Shown piece after piece: positions 23,309 through 33,245 of a DNA stretch of 64,000 nt. The stretch is from positions 744,001 to 808,000 of the forward strand of contig JANFAH010000027.1 in the NCBI GenBank assembly GCA_024663395.1. The letters are read 5' to 3'. The stretch is from Pisolithus tinctorius. Its lineage: Eukaryota > Basidiomycota > Agaricomycetes > Boletales > Pisolithaceae. Made by a program: the position numbers and the translations under genes. The notes under the pieces are model-generated. The model ran no database searches, was not told the origin of the DNA, and saw only the letters and a list, made by a program, of their open reading frames with translations. The stretch's first letter is position 1. Each line of letters begins with the position of its first letter.

Positions 23309-24346
23309 ATGACCCAGCAAACTCCATCCCTCCCCTTCTCAAATGCCGACACACAGTGCATATATGAGGTAATCACACATGCCTGGTCAGACACCACCAG
23401 AGAAACCTATGGCTCTGGCCTCCTTGCATTTCACACCTTCTGCAACATGAAAGGGGTTCCCAAAGACCAATGTGCACCAGCATCCTCAGACCTCATCTTG
23501 TTCTTCATCTCAACCATGGCCAGCCTATATGCCAACACCACAATTGTTAACTACCTCAACAGAGTGCATGCATGGCACATCATCCACAGTCTCCCCTGGT
23601 CCCTCAATGAGGCAGAAACCAATGCCCTCCTCAAGGCCTCCAAATCCCTCTCCCCCCCCTTGTCCAAACACCCCCCTCATGAACCCTACACCATTGAGGT
23701 CATCACCAAATTATGGGCCAGCCTAAACCTCGACACCCTCTTACACACTGCCATCTACACATGCCTCACCACCATCTTCTTCACCACAGCACGCACAGGC
23801 AAATTTACAGTCAACAGCCTCAAAGCCTTCAACCCATCCATACACATCACTCCCCAGAACATAAGCATCCAGCATGACTGGCAAGGACTGGAGATCACCA
23901 ACTTCCATCTCCCCCAGACCAAATCAGCTCTGTCAGGTGAGGACATCAACTGGGCCAAGCAAGCAGGACCCAAAGACCCCCAGCTAGCCCTAGAGAAGCA
24001 TTTTGCCATCAATGACCCACCCACACAGGCACACCTCTTCACTTACCACTCCAAGAATGGCCATTCCCCCCTCACAGGACACTCCTTCCTAAAAACCCTC
24101 AACTCAGCCCTCAAGAAAGCTGGCCTCCCACCCCTCAAAGGGCATGGCATCTGCATCAGATCGACCTTGGAATACCTACTCAGGAACATCCCTTTTGATG
24201 TTGTCAAGGTGAAGGGATGCTGGGTGAGTGACACCTTCCTCATTTACCTCCACTGTCACATGCAAATCCTCGCCCCATACATGCAATCAGAACCCTACCT
24301 ACACCATGCTTTCCTGTGCTACATGCTTCCCCCAGTCTGCAGGTAA
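23309..24346 (+). pseudogene. Ngaro tyrosine recombinase with damaged active site
   Basis: 345-codon open frame. The N-terminal SAM-like half (YEVITHAWSDTTRETYGSGL, near 23361) is followed by a catalytic half with TARTGKF (first Arg), HGICIRST where HGxRxxxT is expected, and VKGCWVSDTFLIYLH with the nucleophile Tyr. The Arg of HxxR is Cys, explained by CGC to TGC, so the enzyme should be inactive. The YR recombines circular cDNA into the genome (established for the group). Confidence 0.85.
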
Positions 24347-24432
24347 CACAGGGCAGCCCCCCTCCTCCTAACCTCCTGGGTACCCAGCACTCACTGCATG
24401 TGTTGTTGGACCACTTCCTATCACCCAGGGAT

Positions 24433-25085
24433 TCACAGCTCATGCCTTCCCAGCAGGTTATCACTACCATTCTGGGCCAGTAAGCACTCCATGCTTCCCC
24501 CAACTCCCCTCTCCACATCTCCCTCCATTACACTACATAGTCCCATCCTAGCATTGCTATGACATGTATTTACATTTGCTAGCAATGCTACACTCTCCAC
24601 TCACCTGCATGATCCTAGTGCCATCCAAAGAGTGTGACTCTGTGATGCAGCAAGGTACATGCCAGTCACAGAGTTGAGTCTTTGGACCAGCATAGGTAAG
24701 TGGCACATCCTTTCATTCTCCAGTGCCACCACCTCATTCCCCATGCCTCATCATTGCACCCACCCACCACTCCCCTCCTCAAACCTCATTTTTCAGTCCC
24801 CTCACAGTCTCACCCCTGGGGCCTCAAGCATGTCAGCACCACCTTGCTGCGACCATGACCCCTGCAAGGTGTCTCCCACCTGCCCTCACAGCTCATGCCT
24901 TCCCAGCAGGTTATCACTACTGTTCCAGGCCAGTAAGCACTCCATGCTTCCCCCAACTCCCCTCTCCACATCTCCCTCCATTACATTACATAATCCCATC
25001 CTAGCATTGCTTCGACATGTATTTACATTCACTAGCAATGCTACACTCTCTACTCACCCACATGATCCTAGTGCCATCCAAAGAG
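24433..25085 (+). repeat. Ngaro repeats B1-A2-B2
   Basis: B1 24433-24632 and B2 24886-25085, both 200 bases and closely similar (TCACAGCTCATGCC...GTGCCATCCAAAGAG). A2 from 24635 to about 24770 repeats A1. The dinucleotide TG follows both B copies and precedes A2. Confidence 0.9.
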
Positions 25086-25103
25086 TGGAGTCCTGGGAGC
25101 TGC

Positions 25104-26437
25104 TACCTATTTTTTTGGCTCAGGGGTAGAACCTGAGTCCAAGGCTGGTGCAGCTTCAGTGGTGGCCATGGCATGAGCCTTGGCCTTTCCAGTCTTCTTG
25201 GGGCACTTCTCAGTGAAGTGGCTGGGGCCTCTGCAGAACATGCAGAGGTTGCTCTCAATATGACACTTGCATTCTTTTAGGGTGAGCTTTCCATCCTTCC
25301 TGAGTTTGCTAGGCTCAGGCTTAGATGAGTTGCTGTTATTATTCCCCAGCTTCAATGAAGCCAGCTTAGGGGAGGACCCAGAGTTGTTGTTGCTGCCAGT
25401 CTTGGCTTTCTCTTGACTGGTCTTGGGCTGATTGTTGTTACCAGAACCTCCAGACTTATTGTTGTTGGAGGCAGATGAGCCCTTATGCTTACTTGCCCAT
25501 TGGATTTCTTCCTTGCACTCCCAATAGTGTGCATCTATTTCCTGGGCAAGGTGGTGGAGCTCATGTAGTGTCTGGGGCTTGGCAACTCTACAGACTTCAT
25601 CCTTGATCTGGTCTGGGAGCCTGGAGTAGAAGTGGTGGCACAGCACACCATCACTGTAGCCTCAGACTTGTGAAGCAAGCTGATTAAAATCAACTATGTA
25701 CTTGTTGATGTGCTGGTTATCCTTCATATGCAAGTGGTCAAGCTGACTCTTGGCATCAGCAACTGGGTCATGAGGTCCAAAAGTGGTTTGTAACTCCAGG
25801 ATGAACTCCCTCCAGGAGTCCATCCAGAGAGGCCGGTCATCAGGGTCCTCAACCCCAGGCAAGTCTGGTTCAAACTGTTCAAGAGCCATGCCTTTGAGGT
25901 AGGACTGGGTGAAGATGACCTTTGTGCAGTTGGCCCTGAAGGCCTGAGGCCAGTCTTGGAAATTCAGCTTGCACTGAATGAAGAAGGCACAAAGCTGCTT
26001 GGGGATGGTACCATCAAAGGTGTCAGGCTCATGCAGTTTGGTCCTACTTGAGGACTCAGGGCTACTGTGGGCATTGCAAGCCAATAGTTTGATGGCCTCT
26101 GCAAGATTGTCCAGGACCATAATTGTGGGTTCAGTGTCTGGGTCTGGGAAGTCCAGTTCATCCTCTGGATCATCTTCATCCAGATTATTGTCACTGGGCC
26201 CATCATCACTGGGACTGTTGCCAGGGTCATCATCCTCAGGATTGTTGTTATCATCATCATCCAGCCCTTTGTCCCCAGGATCATCACTGGGGATGGGAGC
26301 AATGGAGTGATGTGGGGTAGGAGTATTGGATGTCTGGGCTGAAAAGCCCCTGAAAGGACTAACAGGGTCTGGAGAGCACCTAGTGGTACCTAAGGCAGCT
26401 AGTGCTACCTCATGGCAAGTGCCACTGGCTGAGGCAG
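25104..26437 (-). pseudogene. gag: decayed Gag (main part) of the old family-2 copy
   Basis: Minus-strand fragments at 25107-25646 and 25662-26120 match the intact Gag (LNFQDWPQAF, ALEQFEPDLPG, YLKGMALE..., CMFCRGPSHFTEKC). A poly-A slippery run before the stop is retained. The N-terminal codons lie at 32622-32683 beyond the inserted T element. CpG loss and stops make it non-functional. Confidence 0.85.
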
Positions 26438-26969
26438 TGTGGGGAGAGGGATCTCCCTACACTAGGAGTGTATGCATAGTGTCAATAGGGGGTCTACTAA
26501 GTGACTATAGGCTTTGCAACAAATGCAACACAAATGCAACCCCCATTGAGTGACTTTGACACCCTCTGCACTCTAGGTCACCCAGTGCTTCATCCTCCTC
26601 TGTCAACTCACTTCCCCCATCGTCACATCGCCTCTCAACACTCCCTCTAGCCATTGTGACAAAGGTCTGATGCTTCTGACAGGCTTCTTGTTGCCTGTAC
26701 TCACCCACTGGCACTCTTCAGGTCCACTTCAGTCAACCCCCCTCAGAGACCTATTAGGTCTGGAGATTTTGATATAAGTATTAACCTAATAGGTGTCATT
26801 TTGTTGGGAATTCCCAACTTTTGGGGATTCTCCACCACCATTCCTGGAGATTCTCCATTCCCTAGCTGGAGATTCTCCAGGGCAGCAATTTAATATGGTT
26901 GGAGAAAATGTTTTCTCCATAATATATATATATTATACATCAAATGAAAGGGTAGCTGGGGTCCAAGTT

Positions 26970-27365
26970 GGACTTTCTCCAGGCTAAATAGACCCCCTTT
27001 CCAGGTTGATCCTGGGCTTTCCCCAGGCTAAATAGACCTGCTTTCCAAGTTGATCCTGGGATTTCCCCAGGCTAAATAGACCTGCTTTCCAGGTGAACCT
27101 GGGATTTCCCCAGGCTAAATAGACCTGCTCTCCAGGGTGAACCTGGGCTTTCCCCAGGCTAAATAGACCTGCTTTCCAGGTGAACCTGGGTTTTCCCCAG
27201 GCTAAATAGACCTACATTCTAGGCTGACCTGGGTTTTCCCCAGGGTAAATAGACCTGCTTTCCAGGCAGAACATGGGCTTCCCATAGGCTAAATAGACCC
27301 ATTTCCAGAGTGAACCTGGGTTTTCCCCAGGCTAAATAGACCCACTTTCCCAGGCCATGTCCTGG
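26970..27365. repeat. 43-base minisatellite, left palindrome arm, 9 units
   Basis: Units carry AAATAGAC followed by CTGCTTTCCAGG and end in CCCCAGGCT. Nine AAATAGAC starts are present here against eleven in the mirror array. Confidence 0.9.
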
Positions 27366-27516
27366 TGGGGATTCTCCATGCATCAGGAAAACAGTGGTTG
27401 TTCTAACTGTTCTAATCACAACTTATCTCAGAAAGGTAGATGTATAAGTGGAATGGATGCCAAGGAACATATAGAGCAAGTGAATTAAGCAAGACACATA
27501 TGGTTCTATAGAGTAC

Positions 27517-28235
27517 TGTCAAGTCTGAGCCTACTCTGACCAACTCTGATGCTTAACCAGGTCTGGAGAGAGGTGTGGAAGCAAGTCTGACACAGATGAA
27601 TGGAACTCTGACTAGCAGAGAATTGGCAGGGACAAAGTCAGCTGAGGCAGAAATGGAGCAGAGTGAGGGTGTTGGGTTTAGCTTGTGCACTATCCCCTTG
27701 CACAATGTCAGCCCTCATATTTCAGAGGAAGAGACCAGACAGATGTTTGGAGATAACTCTGACAGACAGAAGATGGAGAGAGATGGAGTAGGAACTTTGG
27801 TGATATTCATACTGAAGAACAGTGGAGTACTGTACATGCTTTGATGCTGCTATGGAGGTACAGTAACTGGAATCAGGACTGACATATGGAGACTCATAAG
27901 TTTTCAAGTAACAACTTCCTGGATGATGAATGAAGGGAAGATGGAGAACATATGACAGGTAACACAGAACAAGCCAAAAAGGAAACAGTCCAGGTGCTGG
28001 ACCATGTGGTGCACATGCTGCAGAGTACCTGACTGTGCACTGTCAACAAGAAGTCTGAAAGATGGTCACATGACCTCTTGGAGGATGGTCTGCATGGTCT
28101 GATGAGAGACCAGTACAAGTCCAACAGAAGGCACAGTGGAGGAGACTTGTAAATGGTAGAGTGCAGGCAGAGTTGGTGCAGAGAGTGTGAATGAGCAGAG
28201 GAGTAGGGACTTAGAGTAAATGCATGGTTGTGACA
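27517..28235 (-). repeat. solo LTR (family-3 type) in the left palindrome arm
   Basis: 719 bases, TGTCA...TGACA, clearly related to the family-3 LTRs but CpG-depleted. Flanked by AGTAC (27512-27516 and 28236-28240). Mirror image of 30433-31151. Confidence 0.9.
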
Positions 28236-28427
28236 AGTACTATGAATCAAGAGTTACAGTAATATAGTGGCATGAAGATATCAATAAGTCACTTACAGAC
28301 CACATTAGGACCACAGAAAAAAAAGTGTGTCAGTAAGACAGCATGAATTAGATGATGTTAGACAATGAGCACTAAAGTGCTGCAAATATCAAGACATCAA
28401 TAGATGCAGTGTAGACTATTAGACCAC

Positions 28428-28856
28428 TGGGGATTCTCCATGGCATGCTGGGGATTCTCCATGGCTGGCTGGGGATTCTCCATGTCATGATGGAGATTCT
28501 CCATGGCCTGCTGGGGATTCTCCATGTCTGGCTGGGGATTCTCCATGCCTGGCTGGGGATTCTCCATGTCATGTTGGAGATTCTCCATGGCCTGCTGGGG
28601 ATTCTCCATGGCTGCTGGGGATTCTCCATGGCTGGCTGGGGATTCTCCATGTCATGATGGAGATTCTCCATGTCATGATGGAGATTCTCCATGTCATGAT
28701 GGAGATTCTCCATGTCATGATGGAGATTCTCCATGTCATCTTGGAGATTCTCCATGGCCCCTGGGGATTCTCCATGGCATGCTGGGGATTCTCCATGACT
28801 CCTGGGGATTCTCCATGGCTCCTGGGGATTCTCCATGGCATGCTGGAGATTCTCCA
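28428..28856. repeat. 21-base minisatellite, left palindrome arm, about 20 units
   Basis: Units of the form TGG(G/A)GATTCTCCATG followed by six variable bases. GGAGATTCTCC is itself an inverted repeat. The open frames across it on both strands follow from the unit being a multiple of three and are not genes. Confidence 0.9.
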
Positions 28857-29164
28857 ATCCTAATTGACATTGAGGTCTGGTGACATTTTGTGTATACACT
28901 TGTGTTTTTCTTAGTATTCTGTGTTTTTCTCACGCAATTTTCCACTTTCCGATAAGATAAGCATACTGTCATGATTGCACAATCAGGGGCTACAACTTTC
29001 ATTATGACCATATCACTCCATTGTCATTCCCTGTGGTATTAATGCAGTATGATTACAAGTAGCAGTCATCATTAGTGTTGTGTAGTGTAGACTATGCTAC
29101 ATTTTGGTAGTCCGCATTTTTGACTACCACTGACTACAAAAAGTGTAGTGTCGGGAGGTAGTGG

Positions 29165-29505
29165 TAAGGTCACATGACAACAGATCACATGATAGGGGGT
29201 CACATGTTTTGGTCACATGACCGATGACATAATGGTCACGTGACCTATGCACCGCGATCTATGGTCACGTGATAACCCGCCGCAGAGTGAGCGGGGTTCG
29301 GTCATGTGACATTAGTCACGTGGTCTGGTGCCTTCGGTCAGCGCAAAAGTCCCTCCCGTGCCGGGTCGCGGTGCATAGGTCACGTGACAATTATATCACG
29401 TGACCATAGATCGCGGTGCATAGGTCACGTGACCATTATGTCATCGGTCATGTGACCAAAACATGTGACCCCCTATCATGTGATCTGTTGTCATGTGACC
29501 TTACC
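29165..29505. promoter_or_regulatory. cluster of CACGTG-type palindromes at the hinge of the foldback
   Basis: About 15 sites of the form TCAC(G/A)TG or TCATGTG, most within GTCACGTGAC-like 10-mers: six in each arm plus three in the spacer. The innermost keep CpG (GTCACGTGAC); the outer ones are mostly GTCACATGAC or GTCATGTGAC, the expected decay products. CACGTG is the core site of bHLH factors (established). Binding is inferred. Confidence 0.6.
29274..29394. other. spacer of the foldback palindrome
   Basis: 121 unique, CpG-rich bases between the arms. It contains a partial direct copy (CGCGGTGCATAGGTCACGTG, 29367-29386) of the adjoining right-arm sequence. No open frame. Confidence 0.85.
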
Positions 29506-29811
29506 ACTACCTCCCGACACTACACTTTTTGTAGTCAGTGGTAGTCAAAAATGCGGACTACCAAAATGTAGCATAGTCTACACTACACAACACTAATGAT
29601 GACTGCTACTTGTAATCATACTGCATTAATACCACAGGGAATGACAATGGAGTGATATGGTCATAATGAAAGTTGTAGCCCCTGATTGTGCAATCATGAC
29701 AGTATGCTTATCTTATCGGAAAGTGGAAAATTGCGTGAGAAAAACACAGAATACTAAGAAAAACACAAGTGTATACACAAAATGTCACCAGACCTCAATG
29801 TCAATTAGGAT

Positions 29812-30240
29812 TGGAGAATCTCCAGCATGCCATGGAGAATCCCCAGGAGCCATGGAGAATCCCCAGGAGTCATGGAGAATCCCCAGCATGCCATGGAGAA
29901 TCCCCAGGGGCCATGGAGAATCTCCAAGATGACATGGAGAATCTCCATCATGACATGGAGAATCTCCATCATGACATGGAGAATCTCCATCATGACATGG
30001 AGAATCTCCATCATGACATGGAGAATCCCCAGCCAGCCATGGAGAATCCCCAGCAGCCATGGAGAATCCCCAGCAGGCCATGGAGAATCTCCAACATGAC
30101 ATGGAGAATCCCCAGCCAGGCATGGAGAATCCCCAGCCAGACATGGAGAATCCCCAGCAGGCCATGGAGAATCTCCATCATGACATGGAGAATCCCCAGC
30201 CAGCCATGGAGAATCCCCAGCATGCCATGGAGAATCCCCA
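29812..30240. repeat. 21-base minisatellite, right palindrome arm
   Basis: Mirror image of 28428-28856. Confidence 0.9.
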
Positions 30241-30432
30241 GTGGTCTAATAGTCTACACTGCATCTATTGATGTCTTGATATTTGCAGCACTTTAGTGCT
30301 CATTGTCTAACATCATCTAATTCATGCTGTCTTACTGACACACTTTTTTTTCTGTGGTCCTAATGTGGTCTGTAAGTGACTTATTGATATCTTCATGCCA
30401 CTATATTACTGTAACTCTTGATTCATAGTACT

Positions 30433-31151
30433 TGTCACAACCATGCATTTACTCTAAGTCCCTACTCCTCTGCTCATTCACACTCTCTGCACCAACTCTG
30501 CCTGCACTCTACCATTTACAAGTCTCCTCCACTGTGCCTTCTGTTGGACTTGTACTGGTCTCTCATCAGACCATGCAGACCATCCTCCAAGAGGTCATGT
30601 GACCATCTTTCAGACTTCTTGTTGACAGTGCACAGTCAGGTACTCTGCAGCATGTGCACCACATGGTCCAGCACCTGGACTGTTTCCTTTTTGGCTTGTT
30701 CTGTGTTACCTGTCATATGTTCTCCATCTTCCCTTCATTCATCATCCAGGAAGTTGTTACTTGAAAACTTATGAGTCTCCATATGTCAGTCCTGATTCCA
30801 GTTACTGTACCTCCATAGCAGCATCAAAGCATGTACAGTACTCCACTGTTCTTCAGTATGAATATCACCAAAGTTCCTACTCCATCTCTCTCCATCTTCT
30901 GTCTGTCAGAGTTATCTCCAAACATCTGTCTGGTCTCTTCCTCTGAAATATGAGGGCTGACATTGTGCAAGGGGATAGTGCACAAGCTAAACCCAACACC
31001 CTCACTCTGCTCCATTTCTGCCTCAGCTGACTTTGTCCCTGCCAATTCTCTGCTAGTCAGAGTTCCATTCATCTGTGTCAGACTTGCTTCCACACCTCTC
31101 TCCAGACCTGGTTAAGCATCAGAGTTGGTCAGAGTAGGCTCAGACTTGACA
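30433..31151 (+). repeat. solo LTR (family-3 type) in the right palindrome arm
   Basis: 719 bases, flanked by a perfect GTACT duplication (30428-30432 and 31152-31156). Mirror of 27517-28235, with the target duplication also mirrored. Confidence 0.9.
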
Positions 31152-31302
31152 GTACTCTATAGAACCATATGTGTCTTGCTTAATTCACTTGCTCTATATG
31201 TTCCTTGGCATCCATTCCACTTATACATCTACCTTTCTGAGATAAGTTGTGATTAGAACAGTTAGAACAACCACTGTTTTCCTGATGCATGGAGAATCCC
31301 CA

Positions 31303-31784
31303 CCAGGACATGGCCTGGGAAAGTGGGTCTATTTAGCCTGGGGAAAACCCAGGTTCACTCTGGAAATGGGTCTATTTAGCCTATGGGAAGCCCATGTTCT
31401 GCCTGGAAAGCAGGTCTATTTACCCTGGGGAAAACCCAGGTCAGCCTAGAATGTAGGTCTATTTAGCCTGGGGAAAACCCAGGTTCACCTGGAAAGCAGG
31501 TCTATTTAGCCTGGGGAAAGCCCAGGTTCACCCTGGAGAGCAGGTCTATTTAGCCTGGGGAAATCCCAGGTTCACCTGGAAAGCAGGTCTATTTAGCCTG
31601 GGGAAAGCCCAGGTTCACCTGGGAAGCAGGTCTATTTAGCCTGGGGAAATCCCAGGTTCACCTGGAAAGCAGGTCTATTTAGCCTGGGGAAATCCCAGGA
31701 TCAACTTGGAAAGCAGGTCTATTTAGCCTGGGGAAAGCCCAGGATCAACCTGGAAAGGGGGTCTATTTAGCCTGGAGAAAGTCC
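31303..31784. repeat. 43-base minisatellite, right palindrome arm, 11 units
   Basis: Mirror of the left array but 86 bases longer, that is two more units. This is the main length difference between the arms. Confidence 0.9.
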
Positions 31785-32621
31785 AACTTGGACCCCAGCT
31801 ACCCTTTCATTTGATGTATAATATATATATATTATGGAGAAAACATTTTCTCCAACCATATTAAATTGCTGCCCTGGAGAATCTCCAGCTAGGGAATGGA
31901 GAATCTCCAGGAATGGTGGTGGAGAATCCCCAAAAGTTGGGAATTCCCAACAAAATGACACCTATTAGGTTAATACTTATATCAAAATCTCCAGACCTAA
32001 TAGGTCTCCGAGGGGGGTTGACTGAAGTGTCAGGTCTGCATTGTCAGTTGTGTAAGTACTTCTCTGTCACTTTCATTCTCTTCTTGTTTGCTTCCATTAG
32101 GATCACCTTCACTTCATTTACATTAGTCTTTCTTTTGATTGCTGACACTATTCCAGCCTCATGGCCATCATTATGTCAATCTCACTTAATTCCCATCATT
32201 TCTTGTCGATCTTTTCACTTTTGACATTGCTTACTTTGTAGTTACATACTCCCCATGTAGCTACACATATACCTGTCTTCGTTGACAAGGATAATAACAA
32301 CTTTGAAGCCACCAGGATAGAGACAGAGAGAGCAAGCAGAATAATGACATCAACATGATCCCTTCACTTTCCCCTTCCTAGCACTGAGTCGCAGGCATAG
32401 TTCTGACAGATTTCTAGGCAGGCTCAAGACCTGTGCACTCCCTAATCCACTGTGCTTTCTGTTTACAGGTCGAGCAACTCATGTGACTTGGTTGCATTCA
32501 TTCCTATCACCTTCCTACTGCTAGAGCAACTCCCCTTGGGTCAAACTCACCCCTTCAGATTGCCTATCCCTAGGCTGGAGCCCACATCCCCATACTAGGT
32601 AGCAGATACCTGCTCCCCACA

Positions 32622-32683
32622 GCAGAGTTGGGGTTGGTGGCCAAGCAGCCACAGGGAGGTTGGAAATGAATCTTTGTTGCCAT
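32622..32683 (-). pseudogene. gag: N-terminal codons of the old family-2 gag
   Basis: ATG at 32683 (plus-strand TTGCCATGG) and the following codons match the start of the intact gag at 45648. Split from the remainder at 26437 by the T element. Confidence 0.8.
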
Positions 32684-32721
32684 GGTGTGTTAGACCCACA
32701 CAAGGAGTGAGTCTGAAATAC

Positions 32722-33245
32722 TGTCAAGTTCATGTTGTCTGGGTTGAGGCCAGACCAGAGACCAAAGCTGGTGCAAGGCTGAGGGGTCAGGATCAGGGGG
32801 AAAGACAAAGATACAGAGGGTGGACTGTTTGGACTTAGCAACTAAGGATGCAGCACTATTCCCTTGTGTGGGTCTCAGTCCAAGTCTGAGGCCAAGGTGG
32901 GTTTATCAGAGTAACTTAGTTGATTTCAGACTGAGGGGCTACAGGCTGAGTATCTATGAGTTTATATACTGGAAGTAACTATAGTATGGAGACTGGTAAT
33001 GCCAGTCTTGCAAATATTGCTAAGACAATTGGTAAGACAAGTATTAGTAAGGTATGACTAAGCTAGCAGAGACTGGGACAGGGCAGACTGGGGACAAGAC
33101 CAGGCAGAGCTTAACCAAAGTGACATGCACTGCAAAGCAGTGTTAACTGTGCTAGGACATCTCGGGATAAGGGATTGGCAAGGCCAAGGCTGGACTGCAC
33201 AAGTGTGAGACTGAGTCTGGCTGGGGTTGAGGCATGGTTATGACA
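32722..33245 (-). repeat. 5' LTR of the old family-2 copy
   Basis: 524 bases, matches the 529-base LTRs of the intact copy (TGTCAAG...ATGACA) with most CpG lost. The leader between it and gag also matches. Confidence 0.9.

Larger units (their letters stand above)
11358..25085 (+). mobile_element. Ngaro-type tyrosine-recombinase retrotransposon, split by a family-3 chromovirus
   Basis: About 5.5 kb without the nested element. Structure A1 - gag - RT/RNase H - YR - B1 A2 B2, the split direct repeat layout of Ngaro elements (established). A1 11358-about 11490 matches A2 24635-about 24770. B1 24433-24632 and B2 24886-25085 are both exactly 200 bases. TG occurs at the left junction (11356-11357), between B1 and A2 (24633-24634) and at the right junction (25086-25087). 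That fits crossover of a circle junction with a TG target, leaving no further duplication. It sits in the old family-2 copy; the unoccupied site is visible in the intact copy near 44260-44272. CpG-depleted and inactive. Confidence 0.9.
26725..32029. mobile_element. giant foldback (palindromic) transposable element
   Basis: Left arm 26725-29273 and right arm 29395-32029 are inverted copies around a 121-base spacer (29274-29394). Positions mirror exactly (sum 58668, or 58754 outside the 43-base array, where the right arm has two extra units). Both ends read CACTTCAGTCAACC inward. Flanks are a perfect 7-base duplication TCAGGTC (26718-26724 and 32030-32036), and the related copy at 33246-33977 shows the uninterrupted sequence. 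No transposase is seen. Long inverted repeats carrying internal tandem arrays are the hallmark of foldback elements; the superfamily is undecided (Galileo of the P superfamily also makes 7-base duplications). Confidence 0.85.
26438..32621 (+). mobile_element. T element, copy Y, interrupted by the foldback palindrome
   Basis: Begins TGTGGGGAG, ends CTCCCCACA, with imperfect matching for about 30 bases inside each end. It is flanked by GCAG (26434-26437 and 32622-32625) within the family-2 gag, and the intact copy near 45590 shows the empty site. Without the palindrome it is about 870 bases (26438-26724 plus 32037-32621). A second copy lies at 33246-33977. The TG...CA ends would fit a solo LTR, but the 4-base duplication and 9-base inverted ends leave a non-autonomous DNA element possible. 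No coding capacity. Confidence 0.75.
8038..33245 (-). mobile_element. family-2 chromovirus, old CpG-depleted copy, split by nested insertions
   Basis: Pieces in minus-strand order: 5' LTR 32722-33245, leader and gag start 32622-32721, rest of gag 25104-26437, pol 9085-11355, opposite-strand accessory gene 8038-8983. The 3' LTR is missing because the copy is cut at 8038. Between the pieces lie a T element (26438-32621) and a Ngaro element (11358-25085). Alignment to the intact copy at 38631-46215 shows that almost every CpG has become TpG or CpA. Pol also lacks about 1.4 kb, from the RT motif after VMPFG to just before the integrase core (breakpoint near 10150). Confidence 0.9.

Noticed and set aside
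28428..28856. Regular short repeats resembling a CRISPR array
   Set aside because: Units are contiguous with no unique spacers, and the DNA is eukaryotic; this is a minisatellite.
28372..30296. Open frames of 60-175 codons on both strands of the palindrome arms
   Set aside because: They translate the 21-base minisatellite, whose unit is a multiple of three; they are mirrored in both arms and have no domain content.
8038..33245. Classical RIP as the cause of decay
   Set aside because: RIP favours CpA. Here the losses are at CpG and CpA/TpG accumulate, which fits methyl-CpG deamination in basidiomycetes.
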